From positions 1 through 64,000 of the forward strand of contig JARXWK010000018.1 in the NCBI GenBank assembly GCA_029916745.1: a stretch of DNA of 64,000 nt. The letters run 5' to 3'. The notes beneath the pieces are model-generated. The model had not been told where the DNA came from. It ran no database searches and saw only the letters and a list, made by a program, of their open reading frames with translations. How positions within the stretch are numbered: the stretch's first letter is position 1; each line of letters starts with the position of its first letter. The stretch comes from Dysgonomonadaceae bacterium PH5-43. Its GTDB lineage: Bacteria; Bacteroidota; Bacteroidia; Bacteroidales; Azobacteroidaceae. This document shows, in pieces, positions 38,090-46,731 of the stretch. The position numbers and the translations under genes are program-made.

Positions 38090-38126
38090 CTTCGCGCAAA
38101 CTTTTAGCTTTTAGTTTTTAACTTTT

Positions 38127-38159
38127 AGCTTTCTCCTCCTTGCGAGGAGGAGAAAAGCT
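38127..38159. terminator. Strong GC-rich hairpin
   Basis: An 11-bp stem (TTTCTCCTCCT / AGGAGGAGAAA) with a TGCG loop, extended by three pairs past a bulge. No T run follows on the plus strand. It may be a terminator or part of the neighbouring repeat element. Confidence 0.45.
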
Positions 38160-38248
38160 TGACAACCCCTATATCGAAATCGTATATTTGCCCCTCAAAT
38201 AAAAACTACATAACTTCCATATAGAAAAAAAATTAATATCTTAAAAGA

Positions 38249-38279
38249 TTTGCAATTAATCAAAAAAATAATAACTTTG
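38249..38279 (+). promoter_or_regulatory. Bacteroidetes promoter for the 38357 gene
   Basis: TTTG (38249-38252), 19 bp, TAACTTTG (38272-38279); complete match. Leader of about 70 nt before the ATG. A further -7-like TATATTTG lies at 38183-38190 without a good -33 box. Confidence 0.7.
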
Positions 38280-38356
38280 CCAAAACACATTTATTGCTCT
38301 AACGAACTTAAAGGAATGAATTAGTTGAAAGAGTTAATAATTTTAATTTAAACGCC

Positions 38357-39277
38357 ATGAAAAAGACAATTATTTTTATCGTAGCATTAATTTGCTGTTT
38401 GCCCATTTGTTTACAAGCTCAAGAAAAGCAAAAGAAACAAAAGAAGCAGATGCAATTTGCCGTAGTTGATTCTGTTGGGAATATAAAAGTGCTAAATGAA
38501 CAAGAAACTAAGGCAATCCATCTCCTTAATCTCAAGGAAGCTATGGCAAAAGGCGATGTGTCTAAAATTATTTTTTGTCCACCTAAAATTGCGAATGAGT
38601 TTTTCAGTCAATACAAACCAGTTATAATTCCTGAGTACTTTCTTTTAGGAGCTTTAGGCAGTCAAAAGATTACTCCTCCCGATGCTAAAGGAACTGAGAT
38701 AAAGGATATGAAACAATATCCGGCCTACGCATATCTTAAAAATTGCATAAAAGAAACTACTGGTAAAGATGCAGTTTTTACTAAAATAGACAATCTAACA
38801 TACAAGTTTTATTCTCCCGAGTTAGCATTGTTGATAAATGATTTCTTCGATAATAATAATGAGTTAGATATGAGTAAATTTAATTCGCAAGAAGAAATCT
38901 GCTCATACTTACTTGGCGTGTATTTCGACGGTGGAGAAAAGAAAAATGACGTTACTTATCGATTCCCTTGCGTTGATATACGTGGTACAAAAATAGATAA
39001 TGTGTTCTCTTTGTTGAGAAAATCTTATTCTAACAACATAAAATATTCGTCTTCGTCGCTAAAAGGTGCAATACCTGGCAGTGCTTTTATTTACTTTGAG
39101 CCATTGGCGCATCTAAAAAATTATTTAGATTCGATAGAGACGACTCGTGCACAATTTGCAAGCGATATAGACAGAGCACTGGCAGGTACTATATTCGCTA
39201 ACGCTGCTCCTGCATCTAAACCTGCAACAGCTCCTATTAACAATGGTGCTGAATACGACAATGGAGAAACTCCTTAA
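38357..39277 (+). CDS. Exported protein of unknown function
   Basis: 306 residues; signal peptide KKTIIFIVALICCLPICLQAQ. A Lys/Gln-rich stretch (about 23-32) follows cleavage. The body has no domain I recognise. The C-terminus (FANAAPASKPATAPINNG... NGETP) is a Pro/Ala-rich disordered tail. DNA encoding this tail and the following spacer is repeated downstream (39790-39930), showing a local tandem duplication. First gene of a small plus-strand cluster of exported and lipoprotein genes. Confidence 0.7.
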   Translation: MKKTIIFIVALICCLPICLQAQEKQKKQKKQMQFAVVDSVGNIKVLNEQETKAIHLLNLKEAMAKGDVSKIIFCPPKIANEFFSQYKPVIIPEYFLLGALGSQKITPPDAKGTEIKDMKQYPAYAYLKNCIKETTGKDAVFTKIDNLTYKFYSPELALLINDFFDNNNELDMSKFNSQEEICSYLLGVYFDGGEKKNDVTYRFPCVDIRGTKIDNVFSLLRKSYSNNIKYSSSSLKGAIPGSAFIYFEPLAHLKNYLDSIETTRAQFASDIDRALAGTIFANAAPASKPATAPINNGAEYDNGETP

Positions 39278-39327
39278 CTAAGGAAATCTAATTTATTGAA
39301 GAAATACTTTAAGCATTGCACAAAATA

Positions 39328-39720
39328 ATGATATTAAGAAAGACAAAATGGTCAATAATTGCTTTTGTCGTAACCTTATCTCTTACATTGACATCTTGCG
39401 ATTATCCCAGTTCATTGATAATTAACAACAAGACAAAAGACGATGTAATTATAAAAGCTTACATCGAAGAGCAAGATAGCATAAGTGTTAAGACGTTTGA
39501 AATCCCGTATATAAAAGGGGAAGAATATTGTATATACTCATTTTCTGAATTTCACAAAACTTGGGGAGAGGAGAATATAAATAACTTCGTCAAAAACATA
39601 CAGAAAGTAGAGATAATAACGTCGAGTTATGAAAAGACTTTGCGTAAGCATCATTTGCTATTATTGTTAACAAAACACGGTGGCAGTAAAAAGAGAAACA
39701 TAAAAATTACCATTGATTAA
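39328..39720 (+). CDS. Small lipoprotein, copy 1
   Basis: 130 residues. Signal peptide with lipobox TLTSC (Cys about 24), so membrane-anchored by lipid. The mature part (SLIINNKTKDDVIIKAYIEE) looks like one small beta-sandwich, followed by a basic end (KKRNIKITID). Near-identical to the protein from 39930-40322; the differences cluster just after the lipobox and near residue 70. Start at the ATG 39328 instead of the upstream TTG. Function unknown. Confidence 0.72.
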   Translation: MILRKTKWSIIAFVVTLSLTLTSCDYPSSLIINNKTKDDVIIKAYIEEQDSISVKTFEIPYIKGEEYCIYSFSEFHKTWGEENINNFVKNIQKVEIITSSYEKTLRKHHLLLLLTKHGGSKKRNIKITID

Positions 39721-39731
39721 AAGTAAACATC

Positions 39732-39878
39732 ATGAAAAAGACAGTTAGTTTTGCAACTGCACAAGTTAAGATTGAGAGTGACATTGACACTATCCTCGCT
39801 AACGCTGCTCCTACATCTAAACCTGCAACAGCTCCTGTTAACGATGGTGCTGAATACGACAATGGAGAAACTCCTTAA
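39732..39878 (+). pseudogene. 48-codon chimaeric remnant of the 38357-type gene
   Basis: ATG at 39732 opens 48 codons: an MKKTVSF-like start joined to a copy of the Pro/Ala-rich tail (ILANAAPTSKPATAPV... NGETP) of the 38357 product. The body of that gene is missing, so this looks like the residue of a duplicated copy after internal deletion. Whether it is translated is unknown; it lacks a signal peptide. Confidence 0.6.
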
Positions 39879-39929
39879 ACTAAGGAAATCTAATTTATTA
39901 AATAAATACTTTAAGCATTGCACAAAATA

Positions 39930-40322
39930 ATGATATTAAGAAAGACAAACTGGTCTATAATTGCTTTTGTCGTCACTTTATCTCTTACATTGACATCTTG
40001 CGATTGGAAAGGTTCATTAATAATTAACAATAAGACAAAAGACGATGTAATTATAAAAGCTTACATCGAAGAGCAAGATAGCGTAAGTGTTAAGACATTT
40101 GAAATCCCATATATAAAAGGGAAAGAAAATTACATATACTCATTGCCTGGATTAAATAAAACTTGGGGAGAGGAGAATATAAATAACTTCGTCAAAAACA
40201 TACAGAAAGTAGAGATAATAACGTCGAGTTATGAAAAGACTTTACGTAAGCATCATTTGCTATTATTGTTAACAAAACACGGAGGTAATAAAAAGAAAAA
40301 CATAAAAATTACCATTGATTAA
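39930..40322 (+). CDS. Small lipoprotein, copy 2
   Basis: 130 residues, tandem paralogue of the protein from 39328. Same lipobox (TLTSC), same body. Upstream DNA (39880-39930) is also repeated from 39277-39328. The two copies differ after the lipobox (CDWKG versus CDYPS) and near residue 70 (YIYSLPGLNK versus CIYSFSEFHK). Very recent duplication. Function unknown. Confidence 0.72.
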   Translation: MILRKTNWSIIAFVVTLSLTLTSCDWKGSLIINNKTKDDVIIKAYIEEQDSVSVKTFEIPYIKGKENYIYSLPGLNKTWGEENINNFVKNIQKVEIITSSYEKTLRKHHLLLLLTKHGGNKKKNIKITID

Positions 40323-40387
40323 AAATTTCGTTTAGATTGGATAAAAACAATACCTTTGTAAATAAACGAATAGATAAATTAATTTCT

Positions 40388-41068
40388 ATGAACAAATTAA
40401 ACATTGTATTAATATCAATTTGTTTGGGTTTACTTGCTTGTTCTAAAACAGAAGTAGCCCAACACGAGTATAATAGAGAAGCTATTGCTAAAAGAGATTC
40501 GGCTCTTTTCATATATACAGGGTTCGATACAAATAAGAAGCTCGAAGAGGGAAGGCAAGATGAGATATTTTCTGATGAAGAAAGAGCCCCAATAGCTATG
40601 TCCTTATTATCCGAATCCATATCTTTAGATTCCACATACATATATTCTTATACATTAAAAGCCCAATTATTAAAAGACGAAGGGCGATACATTGAAGGCA
40701 TAGAGGTTATGGAAGATGCTTTTAGATATACAAAAGGATATATGGAAGACAATATTGTTCGCATACATTTAATTAAGGGTATTCTTTACGAACTAATGGA
40801 TTCTACATCTTTAGCTAAAGAAAATTATTACTCTGCATTAACTCAGTTCGATTTAATAACAAAAGATAATCCATCTGATATTTGCAATATGATTAATAGA
40901 ATCGTCTTAGAGAATTTCTACAATGAAGAAGAACTTGCTTTGGAAAAATTAAAGGACTTAAAAAAAAGAAAATTATCGGAACGAGACATTATACTTGTCA
41001 ATAATATTATTGAATATTTTGAGAATAACAGTAGAGCCGAGTTGGTTGAAGAAATGAGTGTTTATTGA
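40388..41068 (+). CDS. Lipoprotein with TPR-like helices
   Basis: 226 residues; signal peptide with lipobox LLACS (Cys about 18). The mature part is helical; residues about 75-170 (AMSLLSESISLDSTYIYSYT... EGIEVMEDAFRYTKGYMED) pair like tetratricopeptide repeats, suggesting a scaffold in the periplasm or at the outer membrane. The start at 40388 begins the signal peptide. Its stop shares a base with the next ATG (TGATG), so the two are coupled. Confidence 0.7.
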   Translation: MNKLNIVLISICLGLLACSKTEVAQHEYNREAIAKRDSALFIYTGFDTNKKLEEGRQDEIFSDEERAPIAMSLLSESISLDSTYIYSYTLKAQLLKDEGRYIEGIEVMEDAFRYTKGYMEDNIVRIHLIKGILYELMDSTSLAKENYYSALTQFDLITKDNPSDICNMINRIVLENFYNEEELALEKLKDLKKRKLSERDIILVNNIIEYFENNSRAELVEEMSVY

Positions 41069-41541
41069 TGAAAAAACATCTATATTATTATCTAATTAGT
41101 TTTCTAATCTCAACAACTCTGAGTTGCTGTGCTAGCACTAATGAGGAATCAGAAAAAGAGATTATTAGGTTTATATCTGATTTTTATACCGAATACATCA
41201 ACGAAGGCAACAAACCCGGAACATTTTGTATTGATTGTATAATTGAAATTCAGAAAAAATATTGCACACCTGAGTTATTAAACCATATAGAGTTTTTAAG
41301 AAACGAAAAAGATTTAGATTTTGATCCTTTTATACAAGCGCAGGATTTCGTTTTAGATTGGCTCGATAAAATGACGATAGAAAAGGTTAAATCAAGAAAA
41401 TCTCTATATAATGTATCATTCAAGTATGAATCTGAAGAGGAATACACTACAATAACAATAGGTGTGAAAAAATATAATAATCAGTATAAAATATATTACT
41501 TAGATGTTTATTCTGATGAAGTAACTACCTATAATGATTGA
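41068..41541 (+). CDS. Lipoprotein of unknown function
   Basis: 157 residues; signal peptide ending in TTLSC (Cys about 20). Mature part: a helical start (IIRFISDFYTEYI), a loop with CIDCI, and a C-terminal beta part (VSFKYESEEEYTTITIGV). The layout resembles small NTF2-like/DUF3828 lipoproteins (helix, helix, curved sheet), but I am not sure. Translationally coupled to the TPR-like lipoprotein. Confidence 0.65.
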   Translation: MKKHLYYYLISFLISTTLSCCASTNEESEKEIIRFISDFYTEYINEGNKPGTFCIDCIIEIQKKYCTPELLNHIEFLRNEKDLDFDPFIQAQDFVLDWLDKMTIEKVKSRKSLYNVSFKYESEEEYTTITIGVKKYNNQYKIYYLDVYSDEVTTYND

Positions 41542-41988
41542 TTAACAAAACAAAGTATGGAGTGCGACTTACCAACCCAACTGTTAGTTGCCGCTTTCTA
41601 AGTATAGATGTTAAAGATATTATAGCTTATGCTGTCTTGGAAAGTTATAGTTTTAGAAGCCATTTCCATATAGGAATAACTTCAATCGTTTTATTCTATC
41701 AATAACACAAAGATAGTTGTTTTTTATTTTACACACAAAACAATATGGTTGTATTTCTATTCTACACATAAAACAAAAGCATATTATTGTATTGTTGCTT
41801 TTTATTAGCAGATGAAACAATAAGAATGTTTACAGTATTATGATAATTACAATACCTTTGAGCGTATGTGAATATCCTCCGAAGGAATACTTCAATTATT
41901 TCTCTCATAAAGTTTTTATAATTGAATAAATTGTATTACCTTCGCCCCCGATTTTAGAAAATATAAATTTATAAACAAATTCTTTATC
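41542..41988. other. 447-bp intergenic region with an orphan minus-strand promoter
   Basis: No long gene. On the minus strand a complete promoter (TTTG at 41736-41739, 20 bp, TATCTTTG at 41708-41715) points away from rpsO. The first open frame behind it is 23 codons (41598-41669, starting MEMASKTITF). On the plus strand TACCTTTG (41853-41860) is a likely rpsO -7 box, giving a leader of about 120 nt. Confidence 0.5.
41853..41860 (+). promoter_or_regulatory. -7 box for rpsO
   Basis: TACCTTTG, full -7 match, with TTTA at the -33 distance. The long leader to 41989 could hold an S15 autoregulatory structure, which I cannot fold here. Confidence 0.5.
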
Positions 41989-42258
41989 ATGTATTTAGAT
42001 TCAGAAAAAAAGCAAGAAATCTTCGCAAAGTACGGAAAGTCTAACACTGATACTGGCTCACCAGAAGCTCAGATAGCATTGTTTTCATACCGTATTTCGC
42101 ATTTAACTGAACATTTGAAGTTAAATAAGAAGGATTATAGCACTGCAAGATCACTTAAAATGATGGTTGGTAAACGCCGTCGTTTGTTGAATTACCTAAA
42201 AGATAGAGATATCGAAAGATATCGCGCTATCATTAAAGAATTAGGTATCAGAAAGTAA
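41989..42258 (+). CDS. rpsO: 30S ribosomal protein S15
   Basis: 89-residue primary 16S rRNA-binding protein of the small subunit platform. All hallmarks are present: TGSPEAQIALFSYRISHLTEHLK (cut here to its core TGSPEAQIA and RISHLTEHLK), the KDYSTARSL loop and the GKRRRLLNYL helix. Length equals the family norm. Transcribed alone, closed by a strong terminator. Confidence 0.98.
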   Translation: MYLDSEKKQEIFAKYGKSNTDTGSPEAQIALFSYRISHLTEHLKLNKKDYSTARSLKMMVGKRRRLLNYLKDRDIERYRAIIKELGIRK

Positions 42259-42269
42259 AAAAAACAAAG

Positions 42270-42302
42270 AAAAAGGACGAAGCTTGGCTTCGTCCTTTTT
42301 TG
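42270..42302 (+). terminator. Terminator of rpsO
   Basis: Perfect 14-bp stem (AAAAAGGACGAAGC) with a TTG loop, ending in a T run. Confidence 0.9.
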
Positions 42303-42371
42303 TTTTTAAATAATTGTCCACAATAACGAGTAGTTTTTGTTTTTTCCTTAGCTAATTATTACAAATCTCCT

Positions 42372-42379
42372 TATATTTG
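42372..42379 (+). promoter_or_regulatory. -7 box of tkt-rpiB
   Basis: TATATTTG, full match, 47 bp before the tkt ATG. The -33 box is unclear. Confidence 0.5.
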
Positions 42380-42425
42380 CGTTGAATTTCGAAATCGCAG
42401 AAATTTACATAAACAATATAATTAC

Positions 42426-44450
42426 ATGAACGATATTAAAGTATTAAATCTTGCAGCCGACAACATAAGAATACTATCTGCTGCAATGGTAGAAAAAGCT
42501 AAATCGGGACACCCTGGTGGTGCTATGGGAGGAGCTGATTTTATTAATGTATTATATAGCGAATACATGGTATACGACCCAGACAATATGTCGTGGGCAG
42601 GAAGAGATCGTTTCTTCTTAGACCCAGGACACATGTCGCCTATGCTATATTCTGCATTAACTTTATCTGGTCATTACTCATTAGAAGACCTACAACAATT
42701 TCGCCAGTGGGGAAGCATTACTCCAGGTCACCCAGAGGTAGACATACTTCACGGAATAGAAAACACTTCAGGTCCATTAGGACAAGGTCATACTTATGCC
42801 GTTGGTGCTGCTATAGCTGCTAAATTCTTACAAGCTAAAACTAAAAAAGCTTCAAATCAAAAAATATATACTTTTATATCAGACGGTGGTATTCAAGAAG
42901 AAATATCACAAGGGGCTGGTCGTATAGCAGGACATTTAGGCTTAGATAACCTTATAATGTTTTACGACTCTAATGATGTTCAATTATCTACCGATGTTGA
43001 CGCTGTAACAAGCGAAAACGTTGCAATGAAATACGAAGCTTGGGGTTGGAAAGTTATTACTATAAATGGTAATGACGTAAATGAAATAAGAAAAGCTTTA
43101 GACGAAGCTATAACCGTTAAAGACTGCCCTACTTTAATTATTGGTAAAACAATTATGGGTAAAGGCGTAGTGCTTCCCGACGGTTCGTCGTTTGAAGGAC
43201 AATGCTCTACTCACGGACAACCACTAAGCGGAGCAGGCGCTTGTTTTGAAGGCACTGTAAAAAACTTAGGTGGCGATCCTAAAAATCCTTTCTCTATATT
43301 CCCAGAAGTACAAAACTTATACAATAGAAGGAAAGAAGAATTAAGAAAAATTGTTGGCAAACAATTAGAAGCTGATGCTGTTTGGGCTAAAGAAAATCCA
43401 GAAACTGCAGCTAAGTTAAACTATTGGCTAACAGAAAAATCACCTAAGTTAGATTGGGACTCTATTCAACAAAAGCCTAATCAACCAACAAGAGGTGCTT
43501 CGGCTAACGTGCTTGGCTTTTTAAGTAAAAATGTAGAAAATATGATTGTTTCGTCGGCCGACCTTTCTAACTCCGACAAAACAGATGGATTCCTTAAACA
43601 TACTCACGCTATGAGTAGAGGAGACTTTTCTGGTGGATTTTTACATGCAGGAGTTTCAGAACTTACTATGGCTTGTATCTGTAATGGTATAGCTCTATAC
43701 GGTGGTGTGATTGCAGCTTGTGGAACATTCTTCGTATTTTCTGATTATATGAAACCAGCAATTAGAATGACTGCATTAATGCAACTTCCTGTTAAATACA
43801 TCTGGTCTCACGATGCTTTCAGAGTTGGAGAAGATGGACCTACTCACGAACCTGTAGAACAAGAAGCTCAGATTCGTTTAATGGAAAAAGTAAAAAATCA
43901 TAAAGGTAAAAACTCAATGTTAGTACTTCGTCCTGCCGATGGAGAAGAAACTACTATTGCGTGGAAACTTGCAATGGAAAATACCGACACTCCTACTGGA
44001 TTAATTCTATCTCGTCAGAATGTTAATGATTTACCTGCTATAGAAAACAGATATAAAGAGGCTCAACAAGCTGCTAAAGGTGGATATATTGTACAAGATG
44101 ATGGAGATGCCGATATAATTTTATTAGCTTCTGGCTCTGAAGTTTCAACTTTAATAGAGGCTGCAACGTTATTAAGAAAAGAGGGAGTTAAAGTTAGAGT
44201 TGTATCTGTACCTTCGGAAGGATTATTCAGAACACAAACCAAAGAATACCAAGACTCCGTTATTACTCCGGGCAAAAAAGTTTTCGGATTAACAGCAGGC
44301 TTACCTGTAAACCTTCAAGGACTTGTAGGTTGCAATGGAAAAGTTTGGGGATTAGAATCTTTCGGATATTCAGCTCCTTATAAAGTGTTAGACGAGAAAC
44401 TCGGTTTTACCGGCGACAATGTGTATAAACAAGTAAAACAAATGCTGTAA
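42426..44450 (+). CDS. tkt: Transketolase
   Basis: Thiamine-diphosphate enzyme moving two-carbon units between pentose-phosphate sugars. 674 residues, normal length. HPGGAMGGADF near the N-terminus, the GPLGQGH(T) His loop (about 119), the TPP-binding stretch SDGGIQEE...(about 152) and the pyrimidine domain with THDAF-like SHDAFRVGEDGPTHEPVEQ (about 462). The TPP motif GDGE reads SDGG, as in other Bacteroidetes transketolases I recall. Its stop shares one base with the rpiB start, coupling two pentose-phosphate steps. Confidence 0.96.
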   Translation: MNDIKVLNLAADNIRILSAAMVEKAKSGHPGGAMGGADFINVLYSEYMVYDPDNMSWAGRDRFFLDPGHMSPMLYSALTLSGHYSLEDLQQFRQWGSITPGHPEVDILHGIENTSGPLGQGHTYAVGAAIAAKFLQAKTKKASNQKIYTFISDGGIQEEISQGAGRIAGHLGLDNLIMFYDSNDVQLSTDVDAVTSENVAMKYEAWGWKVITINGNDVNEIRKALDEAITVKDCPTLIIGKTIMGKGVVLPDGSSFEGQCSTHGQPLSGAGACFEGTVKNLGGDPKNPFSIFPEVQNLYNRRKEELRKIVGKQLEADAVWAKENPETAAKLNYWLTEKSPKLDWDSIQQKPNQPTRGASANVLGFLSKNVENMIVSSADLSNSDKTDGFLKHTHAMSRGDFSGGFLHAGVSELTMACICNGIALYGGVIAACGTFFVFSDYMKPAIRMTALMQLPVKYIWSHDAFRVGEDGPTHEPVEQEAQIRLMEKVKNHKGKNSMLVLRPADGEETTIAWKLAMENTDTPTGLILSRQNVNDLPAIENRYKEAQQAAKGGYIVQDDGDADIILLASGSEVSTLIEAATLLRKEGVKVRVVSVPSEGLFRTQTKEYQDSVITPGKKVFGLTAGLPVNLQGLVGCNGKVWGLESFGYSAPYKVLDEKLGFTGDNVYKQVKQML

Positions 44451-44899
44451 TGAATCATCAAATTATCGGTCTTGCATCTGACCATGCAGGTTTTGAAATG
44501 AAAGAGTTTATCCGTATACTTTTAGACAAACGAGATATACCTTATATAGATTACGGAACATACACTACTGAGAGTGTCGATTATCCCGTTTTCGGACATA
44601 AACTTGCAGAAGCAATAGAAGAAAAAGTTGTTTCGTGCGGTATAGCTATTTGCGGAACAGGCAACGGCATTAATATGTCGTTAAACAAACACGCCGCAGT
44701 AAGATCAGCTCTTTGCTGGGACGAAGAAATTGTTCGCTTAGCAAGAACTCACAACGATGCAAACGTATTAGCTTTACCTGGAAGATTCCTTTCTATGGAT
44801 CAAGCTGAAAAAATGGTAGAAGTATTCCTTAATACTCCTTTTGAAGGAGGAAGACATCAGAATAGGATCGACTTAATACCTATTAAAAGTCAAGAATAA
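44450..44899 (+). CDS. rpiB: Ribose-5-phosphate isomerase B
   Basis: Interconverts ribose-5-phosphate and ribulose-5-phosphate. 149 residues, standard for RpiB/LacAB. Visible: LASDHAGFEMKEFI (about 7-20), the active-site Cys region CGIAICGTGNGINMSLNK (about 63-80), and HNDANVLALPGRF (about 102). One-base overlap with tkt gives a two-gene operon closed by a hairpin. Confidence 0.97.
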   Translation: MNHQIIGLASDHAGFEMKEFIRILLDKRDIPYIDYGTYTTESVDYPVFGHKLAEAIEEKVVSCGIAICGTGNGINMSLNKHAAVRSALCWDEEIVRLARTHNDANVLALPGRFLSMDQAEKMVEVFLNTPFEGGRHQNRIDLIPIKSQE

Positions 44900-44920
44900 A
44901 TATCACTGACACAAATTACA

Positions 44921-44962
44921 AATAAACGCGAAGCAATAACAATACGCTTCGCGTTTATTGTT
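44921..44962 (+). terminator. Terminator of tkt-rpiB
   Basis: Perfect 14-bp stem (AATAAACGCGAAGC, 44921-44934 / 44946-44959). The T tract is short and mixed (TTATTGTTAAT). Confidence 0.75.
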
Positions 44963-45017
44963 AATAAGATGTTTATAGATTAACCCTGCCCTACCCTCTA
45001 TTCAATTTTATAATATA

Positions 45018-45025
45018 TATTTTTG
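45018..45025 (+). promoter_or_regulatory. -7 box of dnaB
   Basis: TATTTTTG, full consensus, 24 bp before the ATG at 45050. Confidence 0.55.
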
Positions 45026-45049
45026 CACTCATAAAAAACTAACAACAAT

Positions 45050-46591
45050 ATGGCTGCAAATACAAACTCAAATCAAGGTTATAAAAATCAAAGTAATACT
45101 CGAAAAAAGAAAGCCGATGCTCCGAGCGAAGCAATAGGAAGAGTTTTGCCTCAAGCTCGAGAAATAGAAGAAGCTGTGCTTGGTGCTCTTATGCTCGAAA
45201 AAGATGCATATCCCTTAATTAGTGAAATATTAACACCAAAATCGTTTTACGACAAAAATCACGAACTTGTATTTACTGCTATCCGAAATCTTGCTATTCA
45301 GCAAGAACCAATAGATATGCTAACCATAGTAGAGCAGCTAAGGAAAGAAGGCAATTTAGAAACTGTAGGCGGAATACCATACATAGCACACCTTTCTCAG
45401 AAGGTAGTATCAAGTGCACACTTAGAATATCACGCAAAAATTGTAGCCCAGAAAGCTATGGCAAGAGAGTTAATATCATTCTCATCGGGCATAACAACAA
45501 AAGCATTCGACGAAACAAATGATGTTGATGATTTAATGCAAGAAGCTGAAGGGCAGCTATTCGAAATATCGCAAAAGAATCTAAAAAAAGACTTCACAGC
45601 TATTAGTCCTGTTATTAAAGAGTCAATTCATCTTATGAATGAAGCCGCTAAACGCCCTGATGGATTAAGTGGTGTTCAGACCGGATTCAGAGATTTAGAT
45701 AAAATAACCTCAGGTTGGCAAAATTCCGATTTGATAATTATAGCCGCCCGTCCCGCAATGGGAAAGACAGCATTCGTATTGTCGATGGCTAAAAATATGG
45801 CTGTAAATTTTAATACTCCTGTAGCGGTATTCTCATTAGAAATGTCGAACGTACAATTAGTAAACCGTTTAATAATAAATGTATCGGAAATACCTGGCGA
45901 AAAAATTAAAAGTGGAAAATTAGAACAATACGAATGGCATCAATTAGACCAAAAAGTGAAAATACTATACGATGCCCCTATATATGTTGATGACACTCCG
46001 AGTTTATCGGTATTCGAACTCAGAACTAAAGCTCGACGATTAGTAAAAGAACATAAAGTTAAATGTATAATTATAGACTACCTTCAGTTAATGAATGCAA
46101 GCGGAATGACTTTCGGTAGCCGCGAACAAGAAGTTAGTATAATATCAAGGTCGCTAAAAGGATTAGCTAAAGAGCTAAATATCCCAATCATTGCACTGTC
46201 GCAGTTAAATCGTAGCGTTGAAAACCGTTCGGTTAAAGATGGACCTGAAGCAAAACGCCCTCAACTATCAGACCTTCGTGAATCTGGAGCCATTGAACAA
46301 GACGCCGATATAGTTTGCTTTATTCACCGCCCCGAATATTATAAAATATATGAAGACAGTCAAGGACGAGATTTACGAGGCAAAGCAGAGATTATTATTG
46401 CAAAGCACAGAAATGGTTCTACTGGCGACGTATTATTAAGTTTCAAGAGCGATTATATTCGCTTTCAAAATCCAGACGAAGACAGAATTGTTGCAGAACA
46501 TCAATCTCGTATGAGCAGCCAGGAGAATCTTATCCCTGCCGACAGACCTTATTCTAAATCTATAGAACCCGACGATAGTGTACCTTTTTAA
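45050..46591 (+). CDS. dnaB: Replicative DNA helicase DnaB
   Basis: Hexameric 5'-3' helicase of the replication fork. 513 residues; no intein. The N-terminal domain (about 30-135: PQAREIEEAVLGALML) is followed by a helical linker and the RecA-like domain from about 205. Walker A is ARPAMGKTAFV (about 238), Walker B IIIDYLQLM (about 342), H4 SQLNRSVENR (about 382) and RESGAIEQDAD (about 407). Alone in its unit, ended by a terminator shared with the convergent LRR gene. Confidence 0.97.
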   Translation: MAANTNSNQGYKNQSNTRKKKADAPSEAIGRVLPQAREIEEAVLGALMLEKDAYPLISEILTPKSFYDKNHELVFTAIRNLAIQQEPIDMLTIVEQLRKEGNLETVGGIPYIAHLSQKVVSSAHLEYHAKIVAQKAMARELISFSSGITTKAFDETNDVDDLMQEAEGQLFEISQKNLKKDFTAISPVIKESIHLMNEAAKRPDGLSGVQTGFRDLDKITSGWQNSDLIIIAARPAMGKTAFVLSMAKNMAVNFNTPVAVFSLEMSNVQLVNRLIINVSEIPGEKIKSGKLEQYEWHQLDQKVKILYDAPIYVDDTPSLSVFELRTKARRLVKEHKVKCIIIDYLQLMNASGMTFGSREQEVSIISRSLKGLAKELNIPIIALSQLNRSVENRSVKDGPEAKRPQLSDLRESGAIEQDADIVCFIHRPEYYKIYEDSQGRDLRGKAEIIIAKHRNGSTGDVLLSFKSDYIRFQNPDEDRIVAEHQSRMSSQENLIPADRPYSKSIEPDDSVPF

Positions 46592-46620
46592 GGAAAGGAG
46601 ATAAATCGTAGCAAAAAAAT

Positions 46621-46657
46621 AAGGCAAGGAAGTTAGTAAAACCTCCTTGCCTTTTTT
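46621..46657. terminator. Terminator of dnaB
   Basis: AAGGCAAGGA / TCCTTGCCTT stem with extra pairs inside and a T6 tract on the plus strand. It may also serve the convergent LRR gene. Confidence 0.8.
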
Positions 46658-46731
46658 ATTATATCTCATTTTCAATGGCTTTTAAGTATAAATAGAGTAA
46701 AGCCTATTTATAAATACACCATAGAAATTGT

